A DNA stretch of 64,000 bases from Pachyseris speciosa (lineage: Eukaryota; Cnidaria; Anthozoa; Scleractinia; Pachyseridae), in NCBI GenBank assembly GCA_016490735.1, contig JAEMWC010000254.1, positions 288,501 to 352,500 on the forward strand, given 5' to 3'. Positions 52,334 to 59,901 of the stretch are shown in pieces. The notes beneath the pieces are model-generated. The model had not been told where the DNA came from and did not search any database. It was given only the letters and a program-made list of their open reading frames with translations. Positions within the stretch are counted from its first letter, which is position 1. Every line of letters starts with the position of its first letter. Position numbers and translations under genes: made by a program.

Positions 52334-55300
52334 ATGGGAGTTTTTAATGCTCAAATAAATCAAGATAAAACAGAAACTGGTACTGGTGAAAGAGGCCCAG
52401 CTGGTCCAATTGGTCCCAAAGGTGAAAAAGGTGATAGAGGTCCAAAAGGTAATACAGGTGCAATTGGTCCACAAGGAGCTACTGGAGCTGTTGGTCCCAA
52501 AGGTGATGGATTTAGATTAACACAAGATGGTAATTATGACATTGAAAATAAACGTTTGACATATGTTGGTGATCCAGTAAATCATTATGATTCTGCTAAC
52601 TTGGGATATGTTAATGATGCTGTTTTATCAATTGAAGGAACACGTGTTAATCCATTCAAATTTCTTCTTGAAGATATATCAAAAACAACTATTCTTAGAA
52701 ATGCGAATAATCTACAATTAGAAGTCTATAATAAAAGCCCTTACTCAATAAATAAAAAAGCCTTGTCTTTTGTTATTCCTTCTGCTGGTCTTACAACTGT
52801 TCTTCGTTTTGATTTGTCACAATTGGAAGTTTCAAAGTACACTTTAGTTGTTGAGTTTTATACTGATGGTAGCCCAAATAATGCAACAGTCGATGACGAC
52901 AATCTGTCATCAAATTTAATTGAAAGAAAGGATTCAATAAAAAGAGCATTTCCAAAGACTCATCTTGTTGATGGTTATCTTAAGAGAATATTCTTCCTTG
53001 AAAAAACAAGTCATGGTTCCACATCAATGGAGTTATTGTTGATTTCACCATATTTACAAAATAATAAAAAACATTATGTTATAGTTTATGGTGTTTATGG
53101 ATTTTCTAATATCATTTTATCACATATTCACGACCCAGTGTATGAAATTGAAAACGGTAATGTTGCTTTTGGTGGTGATATTGACATGAAATTAAACAAA
53201 ATCATGAACCTGCAGGATAACCCCTCAAACCCACAAGATGCTGTGAATAAATCATATGTTGATAATAAAACAGCTGATTTCCTTAATATAAACACTGGTG
53301 GTGTAATTTATGCACCTGTCAGCATGAATAGAAATGATCTGTTTGGCATACCAGATAACCCAAGATTTGGTTATTCAGCTGTAAATAGAAACTATGTGAA
53401 CAATAATTTTTTGAAACTAAATGGAAGTGTTGCGATGACTTCTGATTTGAATCTTGGAGGTAACAAATTGACTAATGTAGCAGCGCCAACAGCAAACAAT
53501 GATACAGCCACAAAGGGGTATGTTGATACTGAAATTGCTGGAATTACTGGCATTGATGTTTCACCATTTCTTAAAAAAGATGGAAGTGTTGCAATGACTG
53601 GTGATCTTGACATGGGTGACAATAAAATAACAAATGTTGGATCTCCAAACTCTGATAAAGATTCTGCCAACAAAAAGTATGTTGATGACCTTATTCTTTC
53701 AGCATCTGGTACTCAACGCAACCCATTCGCTTTTCTGTTAAAAGACATATCCAAGTCTTCTGCAGTCAGTGATGCAACAAACCTTCAAATTGAGAATTTT
53801 GATAGATCACCATACCACATAAACAAGTCCTCATTGTCTTTTATCATTTCACATAGTGGTAACTTTACATCCAAAATTCGTTTTAATGTGACATCTTTGA
53901 GAAACAGTCAGTACACTTTTGTTACTGAGTTTTACTCACCATCAGACCCAAGAAGTGCAACAGTCGATTTAACCCTTCCAACTGTAAATATACGAGATGT
54001 GGGACAGTCGTTTCAAAAACCTTTTCTCAAAACTCCACACGTTGATGGTTATATGAAAAAACTTTTCCGAATCGAAAAAACCAGTGGTGGTCAAGCGGCA
54101 ATACAGGTGGAACTTTCCAGCACAGCTCCTGCGTCTAACACCAAAACACATATCATCGTTTATGGGGCCTATGGCTATCATACCAATTTGTCTTACTTTC
54201 TCCATGACCCAGCTTATGAAATTGAAAACGGCCATGTTGCGTTTGGTAGTAATATTGACATGAAACTAAACAAAATCCTCAACCTGCAGGATAACCCCTC
54301 AAACCCACAAGATGCTGTAAACAAAAAATATGTTGATGCTGAAATTGCTGGTATTGATGTTTCTCAATTTCTTAAAAAAGATGGAAGTGTTATAATGACC
54401 GGCAATCAGGATTTTGGGGGGTTTATTATTAGAGGTCATGGGATAGGAAACCAACCAGCAGATCTTGTGAATAAATCGTATATTGACACTAATCTCGCAT
54501 CAAAAAGCAGTATCGGTCAAACTCTACTTCGAGATGGAACACAAGAAATGACTGCTAATTTAAATCTGGCTGGTAACAAAGTGATCAACTGTGCAACACC
54601 AACTGCTAACACGGATGCTGCCAACAAAAGATATGTTGACCAGGCCCCTTTTCTTAAACTTGTTGGAGGTCAAATGGCTGGTGATATTGACATGGGTGAT
54701 AACACACTCGCAAACTTAAAAGAAGGAACAAATAAAACCGATGCCGTAAATTTAGATCAATTAGAAAAAAGTCATATTTCATCTGCTTCTCATCCAAAGA
54801 ATGCTTTCAAATATTTGATGAATGATATTAATGAAATTAGCACTGAATATGGCTTGACAGTTAATGGATATGTCAATTTACCTCGCTCACCACATTTGAT
54901 TTTAAAAAAGGTCATTGATATAGACTTGAATAAAGAAGCTAATCATATTTACAGAGCTAGAATTGGATTTAATATGTACACAATAAATGATGGAAAATAC
55001 ACTTTCATTCTTGAATGGCTATTTCCTGATTATGAAGGAATGAGTCTTAGTAGTGTAACATTCAGTGCAACTGGTGGAATTACAATTCATAAAACTGTAG
55101 GGAGAAAATTTGATAACAGAAATGAAGATCATTCGAGATATTTATTATGGATTGAAAAACCATCAGCAAGTTCACCACCTGAATATTTATATTGTACTAT
55201 TCATATTAATGCTAATCCAACTTATCCAAATAAGTACAAAGTTCATTGTGTTGCATATGGTATTGATTTTGAAGCTGTAGACGTTCCATCAAGTGTTTAC

Positions 55301-56014
55301 GACTTCGCTGAAGCTTATAAAATTGTGAATGAAACAATACAATTACAAACTGATTTAGATTTGAATGGTTTTGATGTGAAAGAAAATGAAAATTGGTTGT
55401 TTGGTGGAGACAATGGCGAATTGACAATGCTGAATAATATTAATATGAACACTTATCTGATAAAAGAGGCCAAACTTGGTGGTGATTTAAATCTGAATGG
55501 CTATAGAATTCATAATAATAGTTTGAATCTATTTCGTTCAAGTGTCACAGGCGTAATTATGGAAACAGCTTTCGATTTGGGTGGATTTGCTCTTTACAGT
55601 CCGAAATTAGGAGGTGATCTAAATTTGAATGGGAATGGAATAATCGGTCAAATACAATATTTAAATTGCTTTGTTAAAGCCAAACAAGGACATAATAAGA
55701 ATGCTTTAAAGCCTGTATTGATAAATGGCGTTGATTTTTTAGTCATTCATAACAATAACTTTCATATTAAGAATATGTATGTAATACAAGGAACAAAACC
55801 CGGAATATTCTACTTCAAGACAAAAGCTGAAGGTGGTGGGCCTTTGCCATTACCAGCAACTGTTTATGAACACAGACATAATACTATGAGTAGAAACATC
55901 ACAACGGTCAATATCAACAAATCATTATCGAGAGGCTATTTAATCATTGATTATTCACATCCTAATACAGGTGCATTTGATACAACATTCACACTTGAAG
56001 TGGTCATGAATTAA
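52334..56014 (+). CDS. Giant collagen-stalk, phage-tail-fibre-like protein
   Basis: 1226 residues, intact. Residues 18-57 are Gly-x-y triplets (GERGPAGPIGPKGEKGDRGP and on), a short collagen stalk. Then follow about eight copies of a phage-tail-fibre motif of the type GDLDMGDNKITNV...DSANKKYVD, near residues 88, 308, 350, 395, 445, 660, 715 and 765. Three globular modules of about 190 residues lie between them (starting NPFKFLLEDI, NPFAFLLKDI and KNAFKYLMNDI), each ending in an alternating beta pattern with YEIENG or similar. The C-terminal 200 residues repeat LGGDLNLNG. By analogy it forms a trimeric fibre that binds a receptor; that is inference. The ATG at 52334 follows TCTAACAAGATGATATAATG. 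Confidence 0.82.
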   Translation: MGVFNAQINQDKTETGTGERGPAGPIGPKGEKGDRGPKGNTGAIGPQGATGAVGPKGDGFRLTQDGNYDIENKRLTYVGDPVNHYDSANLGYVNDAVLSIEGTRVNPFKFLLEDISKTTILRNANNLQLEVYNKSPYSINKKALSFVIPSAGLTTVLRFDLSQLEVSKYTLVVEFYTDGSPNNATVDDDNLSSNLIERKDSIKRAFPKTHLVDGYLKRIFFLEKTSHGSTSMELLLISPYLQNNKKHYVIVYGVYGFSNIILSHIHDPVYEIENGNVAFGGDIDMKLNKIMNLQDNPSNPQDAVNKSYVDNKTADFLNINTGGVIYAPVSMNRNDLFGIPDNPRFGYSAVNRNYVNNNFLKLNGSVAMTSDLNLGGNKLTNVAAPTANNDTATKGYVDTEIAGITGIDVSPFLKKDGSVAMTGDLDMGDNKITNVGSPNSDKDSANKKYVDDLILSASGTQRNPFAFLLKDISKSSAVSDATNLQIENFDRSPYHINKSSLSFIISHSGNFTSKIRFNVTSLRNSQYTFVTEFYSPSDPRSATVDLTLPTVNIRDVGQSFQKPFLKTPHVDGYMKKLFRIEKTSGGQAAIQVELSSTAPASNTKTHIIVYGAYGYHTNLSYFLHDPAYEIENGHVAFGSNIDMKLNKILNLQDNPSNPQDAVNKKYVDAEIAGIDVSQFLKKDGSVIMTGNQDFGGFIIRGHGIGNQPADLVNKSYIDTNLASKSSIGQTLLRDGTQEMTANLNLAGNKVINCATPTANTDAANKRYVDQAPFLKLVGGQMAGDIDMGDNTLANLKEGTNKTDAVNLDQLEKSHISSASHPKNAFKYLMNDINEISTEYGLTVNGYVNLPRSPHLILKKVIDIDLNKEANHIYRARIGFNMYTINDGKYTFILEWLFPDYEGMSLSSVTFSATGGITIHKTVGRKFDNRNEDHSRYLLWIEKPSASSPPEYLYCTIHINANPTYPNKYKVHCVAYGIDFEAVDVPSSVYDFAEAYKIVNETIQLQTDLDLNGFDVKENENWLFGGDNGELTMLNNINMNTYLIKEAKLGGDLNLNGYRIHNNSLNLFRSSVTGVIMETAFDLGGFALYSPKLGGDLNLNGNGIIGQIQYLNCFVKAKQGHNKNALKPVLINGVDFLVIHNNNFHIKNMYVIQGTKPGIFYFKTKAEGGGPLPLPATVYEHRHNTMSRNITTVNINKSLSRGYLIIDYSHPNTGAFDTTFTLEVVMN

Positions 56015-56030
56015 TCTAAATTAATATTAT

Positions 56031-56987
56031 ATGGGTGTATTCAATCAAGATAATACAAGAACTGGTAAAACAGGCCTAAAAGGTGATAGAGGTGATAAAG
56101 GTGATAAAGGTGATGGATTTACATTAACACAAGATGGCCACTATGATCTTGGAAACAACAAGAAATTGATAAATGTTGATGAAGGAACTGATGATAATGA
56201 TTGTGTCACAAAAAAACAACTTGATCTGAAGTTAGATAGAGCTACTTTTGTTATTTCCAACTCTCTTCCTGGTGTACCAGTCCTTGATGGAATTTCTATT
56301 GCTCTCATCCCAGCTCTCTCTGTTTTAACATCTGATACAAACGATAGAGTCTCAAGATGGGTTGATCCTGTCAATAATATATCTTTCACACAAACTGATA
56401 ATTCCAAAAAACCTCTGCTGTTAAGAGATTCAAATAAAAAGAGATTCTTTCTGCGATTCGATGGGACTGATGACTACTTGAGAATAAATTCATTTGATAT
56501 ATCCAAAGTTGCTGGACCAAATGGGAATACATGCACAGTAATTATGGTTGTTAATACAAAACAAGTGAAGAATCAATCTCAATTTCAATGGGGGCAGGCT
56601 AATATTCGATTTGGTGTTCATTTTCCTTGGGGTACTGGGACTGTTTGGGTTGATTTTGGTACTCTCTCAGGCGGAAGACTTACTGCTCTTTCTTTGTCTG
56701 ATCTGACTGGTAATATTGAGGTTTGGACAATAAGAGTGAATGGACAAAATATGGAACTATTTAGAGGTATTTCATCAATGACTCCTGTTGGAACAGAAAC
56801 AATCTCAGCAACACTGTCAGGAAATCCACAAAAAATGTTCGTTGGATGTCAAGTTGATAATGATAATGGTACTGCAGTCAATTTTTCTGAAATGGATCTG
56901 TACGCTTTTTCTGTTTGGCAGAAATCTCTGTCTAATGATGAATTAAAAAATATGTTCCGTTTTCTTGAAGATTATTTCGATCTTTGA
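56031..56987 (+). CDS. Second collagen-stalk protein with LamG-like head
   Basis: 318 residues. A short Gly-x-y stretch (GLKGDRGDKGDKGDG) is followed by FTLTQDGHYDLGNNK, which closely matches residues 58-70 of the giant protein, so the two share an N-terminal anchor. The remainder (FLRFDGTDDYLRINSF, TVIMVVNTKQ, FGVHFPWGTGTVWVDFG and AFSVWQKSLSNDELKNM near the end) has the pattern of a concanavalin/LamG jelly roll, a common sugar- or protein-binding head. The start follows TCTAAATTAATATTATATG. Confidence 0.78.
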   Translation: MGVFNQDNTRTGKTGLKGDRGDKGDKGDGFTLTQDGHYDLGNNKKLINVDEGTDDNDCVTKKQLDLKLDRATFVISNSLPGVPVLDGISIALIPALSVLTSDTNDRVSRWVDPVNNISFTQTDNSKKPLLLRDSNKKRFFLRFDGTDDYLRINSFDISKVAGPNGNTCTVIMVVNTKQVKNQSQFQWGQANIRFGVHFPWGTGTVWVDFGTLSGGRLTALSLSDLTGNIEVWTIRVNGQNMELFRGISSMTPVGTETISATLSGNPQKMFVGCQVDNDNGTAVNFSEMDLYAFSVWQKSLSNDELKNMFRFLEDYFDL

Positions 56988-57005
56988 ATTATGTAATCAA
57001 TTATT

Positions 57006-57425
57006 ATGAAGCAGATTATAAGATTTGTACGATGGTTCATTCGGGATGCTGAACGGAAAAACCCTGGTGTTGATAAGAGGATTTTGAAATCAGCTTTGGT
57101 TTACCAGTTTCTATATCACAAACATTTCAACAAATATATTGAAGTGAGAGATATTATCCAGGAGCATATAGGCATTGGATTAATCGGTCCCGGTGAAGGC
57201 TGCTTAACACATTTTTTGGAGCATACTCTTGGTTGGATTGATACATTACAGACACATGGTATATTACACGATGCCTTCGGTAGGTTTTATGTCAAACATG
57301 CACTTGATAGAGGATATTCTTATGCTCTACCGTCTTTCTTGACGACTAAAATTAGTAAGTTATCACCTCTAAGTGGGCAATTGTCTGGTTTGTGGTACTG
57401 TGTGTTGAACAGAATCGTTATATAA
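57006..57425 (+). CDS. Uncharacterised Polinton protein, 139 aa
   Basis: Basic N-terminus (IIRFVRWFIRDAERKNPGVD), then FLYHKHFNKYIEVRDIIQEH and a Gly-rich IGIGLIGPGEGCLTHFLEH. It has several His residues but no catalytic pattern that I can name. It starts 19 bp after the fibre stop and ends 10 bp before the next gene. The start lacks the TCTAA motif, so it may be translated from the upstream transcript. Confidence 0.6.
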   Translation: MKQIIRFVRWFIRDAERKNPGVDKRILKSALVYQFLYHKHFNKYIEVRDIIQEHIGIGLIGPGEGCLTHFLEHTLGWIDTLQTHGILHDAFGRFYVKHALDRGYSYALPSFLTTKISKLSPLSGQLSGLWYCVLNRIVI

Positions 57426-57434
57426 GCATATTGT

Positions 57435-57920
57435 ATGAAAGAGCGAAAAAGCATATTCAGCTGGAACCATATTTCAGGTGAATTAACAGAAGATCAGGTA
57501 AATGAATTAAAAGCCTATTACCACACATATCACAGAAAGTGTTGGGCTCATAAACAGGCTGTTAAAAGGTTCAAAAAATGGAAATTACTGGGGAATTCCT
57601 TGTCCATCATCTTTGCAACTGGGGGTCTCGCCACAAGTGTGGCAACAGGTGGTGTTAGTTTGGTAGCCATCAGTACAGCAGCACTTTTGATACAAGGGTG
57701 GATGAAGCATAAAAACCTAGATTTGAAAATCCAGAATTGCACATATGCTTATCAAAGCTATCAACATCTACTCAATTCAATAAAAGACAAGTTGAGAAGT
57801 GGTGATTTTGATGCTTCAAGTATACAAATCTCAATGAAGAATATTGATGATTATGTGACTGACAATAGTCCAATTATTGATAAGTACCTACTGAAATATG
57901 ATGAAAAATTCACTGCTTGA
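57435..57920 (+). CDS. Small protein with Gly/Ala-rich membrane hairpin
   Basis: 161 residues. An N-terminal helical part (LTEDQVNELKAYYHTYHRKC) is followed by LLGNSLSIIFATGGLATSVATGGVSLVAISTAALLIQGW, which reads as two short membrane helices or a membrane-inserting hairpin. A helical tail follows. The layout loosely recalls SLATT-type two-helix membrane proteins, but I am not sure. Its last 11 bp overlap the converging gene 57910-58473. Confidence 0.6.
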   Translation: MKERKSIFSWNHISGELTEDQVNELKAYYHTYHRKCWAHKQAVKRFKKWKLLGNSLSIIFATGGLATSVATGGVSLVAISTAALLIQGWMKHKNLDLKIQNCTYAYQSYQHLLNSIKDKLRSGDFDASSIQISMKNIDDYVTDNSPIIDKYLLKYDEKFTA

Positions 57921-58473
57921 TAATACTAATAATCTTATCAAATCTCAACAATAGAATCTCAACCCAATATTGATCATAAAATTTTAATGTCTTCTTTGAT
58001 CTTGTAACTATTATTTCATCAAATGGTAGATCAAGCATTATGAATATTTGCTTAAGCATAAATTTGGTGCTTATCATTCTTTTACGATTCTTATTCACCG
58101 AAGGTATGATAGTGTCTATCTCTTCGAATATTTTCAATATTTTACCCTTATCTTTTACTGAAATTTGAAATCTATTCTTGCAACATATACCATTTATCAC
58201 ATTTTCAATATGGTACTTCCGATGATATACAGATTTTCGCCGTATTTTATACATATTATTATGAAAGTCAACGTACTCCTTACAATAGTCATAGCCGTGG
58301 ACTGAACCACAATTTAGACAAACATTTTCACCATCATCATTAAACATTTTCTGTTTATCACAGCAAGGTGCTTTCACACTTTTAACAACTTTGACCAATA
58401 GCTGATCACAAAAAGGACATGTCAACTCCCCCATATTCTTCAATTCATTGTGGATTACTAAATTACAACTCAT
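57910..58473 (-). CDS. TFIIB/VLTF3-like zinc-ribbon protein
   Basis: 187 residues from ATG 58473. There are two zinc pairs: CPFC near residue 19 and CC...CLNCG (KAPCCDKQKM, ENVCLNCGSVHGYDYCKEY). They are followed by KSVYHRKYHIENVINGIC, which recalls the Y-x-R-x-x-H-F motif of viral late transcription factor 3, and then by a cyclin-like helical C-terminus. Such proteins start late gene transcription in large DNA viruses; if it acts here, it may read the TCTAA-TATATG motif. It lies alone on the minus strand next to the right terminal repeat. Confidence 0.65.
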   Translation of the reverse strand: MSCNLVIHNELKNMGELTCPFCDQLLVKVVKSVKAPCCDKQKMFNDDGENVCLNCGSVHGYDYCKEYVDFHNNMYKIRRKSVYHRKYHIENVINGICCKNRFQISVKDKGKILKIFEEIDTIIPSVNKNRKRMISTKFMLKQIFIMLDLPFDEIIVTRSKKTLKFYDQYWVEILLLRFDKIISIIKQ

Positions 58474-58516
58474 CTATATTATATGAGATATTATTTCTTT
58501 ATGCAGCTAACACATG

Positions 58517-58821
58517 ATAGGCGATGACTCATTCCCTGTTTTCCGAGAATGTCACGCATTTTATGAAGTGTGCTGACCTTGGTTCCATCAGATTGAGCAA
58601 CTATAGATTCCATCAAATTAAATAACTATATATTTCATCAAATTAAATAACTATATATTCCATCAAATTAAATAACTATATATTCCATCAAATTAAATAA
58701 CTATATATTCCATCAAATTAAATAACTATATATTCCATTTCCAGAATACGAGATCAGAAGGCAGTAGTAGTTTGGGGAAAACGAGATAAAATGATTTCGT
58801 ACCCCCAAACACTATACTACT
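58517..58821. repeat. Right terminal inverted repeat of Polinton copy 2
   Basis: 305 bp, from ATAGGCGATGACTCATT to CACTATACTACT. It contains five to six tandem units of the 25-bp subterminal repeat (about 58605-58738). It ends inside the coding exon of the SAM-domain host gene, which is therefore truncated. Confidence 0.9.
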
Positions 58822-59614
58822 TCTTGGCACTGGAAATCCTGTCATCTGCTTATAATTCTCAGCAGTAAATTCCAATGGTCTGCGTCCGTCTTTCATAAAT
58901 CTTACAAACTCGCCACTGAAATTTCCCATGTCAATGATCATTTCATCAACCAGACCAACTGGGCTCTTACCGTTGGGAAAGAAAAGACTAAGCGCTATGT
59001 CCTGGCAGTCGTCTAAAGATGCAAGACGTGGTACCTTGTAAGTACGGGTGCCACCTCCGCTGTTTTTCTTCAGTTGCACAAACCCACGGCCAGTTCTCCA
59101 ATGCTTCCATCCAAACTCAAACTTAAGCGTTGCAATCTTGGCCGTTTTTTTTCTTTGATCCCCCGTCATTTTCTGGTCTAGCAGTATCATCCACGTTTCG
59201 TTTAATGGCCCTTTTACTCTTACCCTGTCCGAGGATTTCTTTAATTTTAGCAATTTTCTGCTCTCTGTCCTCCGACATTTTGCTACTCTTGCGATTACAA
59301 AAGGCTTGTAACTTTAGTCGATCACCCTTAGCCGTCAATCCAAGGTCTACTAGGTCGTTTTCATCCATAATAAGCACAGCGGCTTTATCAATCTATAATT
59401 TAATGCAGTTCAGTTGAAGATTAGCAAATAAATTAAAGAGTCGAACATAAAATTTCATCGTAAGACAAGTGAATTCACTGTAATTGCTTTTATTTCGTGA
59501 GTTATGTTAAAACTGTAATTTGACCCTTGTATTTAACCTACGCAATCCAATTGTATTGCAAAACACAAATACAGATCAACTTCAATGTGGGGCTTTATTA
59601 GTTTAAAAGCCAAC

Positions 59615-59901
59615 TCAGTGTACACATAATGAAAACGTAAAGCTAAGGCCACATCCCACAAGCTTTACGTTTTCATTGCTTGTTTTACTGATATGTGGGT
59701 ACTTGAGCCTGAGCATTAGCTATGCCATGCTGATGAGGTCTAACTAGGCCGAAACAGCTGTCCATGGCTGCTAATGCTTGGGCTCAATCTTTGCTCTGGT
59801 AGATTTTAGGGGTAATGCCCGCTACCTTGTGGCCTCAGTGCCTTTTGAGTGACTTCAGCTTACTTGATCACATTAATTTGTGAAGTATCAGTGTACACAT
59901 A
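59615..59901 (+). mobile_element. Short retroelement carrying a hammerhead ribozyme
   Basis: The 259-bp element (59629-59887) lies between exact 14-bp duplications TCAGTGTACACATA (59615-59628 and 59888-59901). It opens ATGAAAACGTAAAGCT followed by an inverted copy of the same end, carries the ribozyme at 59705-59785, and closes with CATTAATTTGTGAAGTA. A sibling without ribozyme is at 14861-15111. The long target duplication and 5' inversion point to a retrotransposon using target-primed reverse transcription. A Penelope-like source is likely, because those elements are known to carry type I hammerheads with very short stem III. Confidence 0.78.
59705..59785 (+). ncRNA. Type I hammerhead ribozyme with short stem III
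   Basis: The core CTGATGA (59729-59735 or so) is followed by stem II GGTCT-AACT-AGGCC (five pairs), GAAA, then a minimal stem III (ACAG/CTGT region, two to three pairs) and the cleavage triplet GTC at 59760-59762. Stem I is long and almost complete: GAGCCTGAGCATTAGC...GCCATG upstream pairs with CATGGC...GCTAATGCTTGGGCTC downstream, with one small internal loop. Predicted cleavage is between 59762 and 59763. All 15 core positions that I can check are standard. Confidence 0.85.

Larger units (their letters stand above)
38423..58821. mobile_element. Polinton/Maverick (adintovirus-like) copy 2, complete
   Basis: This 20.4-kb element is bounded by inverted repeats (38423-38754 and 58517-58821) that begin AGTAGTATAGTG and end CACTATACTACT. 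It carries the full Polinton set: protein-primed polymerase B, retroviral-type integrase with chromodomain, adenain-like protease, packaging ATPase, major and minor capsid proteins. Accessory genes include a PLA2-like protein, Bro-N protein, collagen-stalk fibres and a VLTF3/TFIIB-like zinc protein. Genes left of 51386 read leftward; those from 51422 to 57920 read rightward; the last one reads leftward again. Polymerase B is broken, the others are open. The usual 6-bp target duplication is not found: TATTTT on the left, TCTTGG on the right. Confidence 0.95.

Noticed and set aside
38417..58827. 6-bp target-site duplication of Polinton copy 2
   Set aside because: The flanks TATTTT and TCTTGG do not match, and shifting the end by a few bases does not help.
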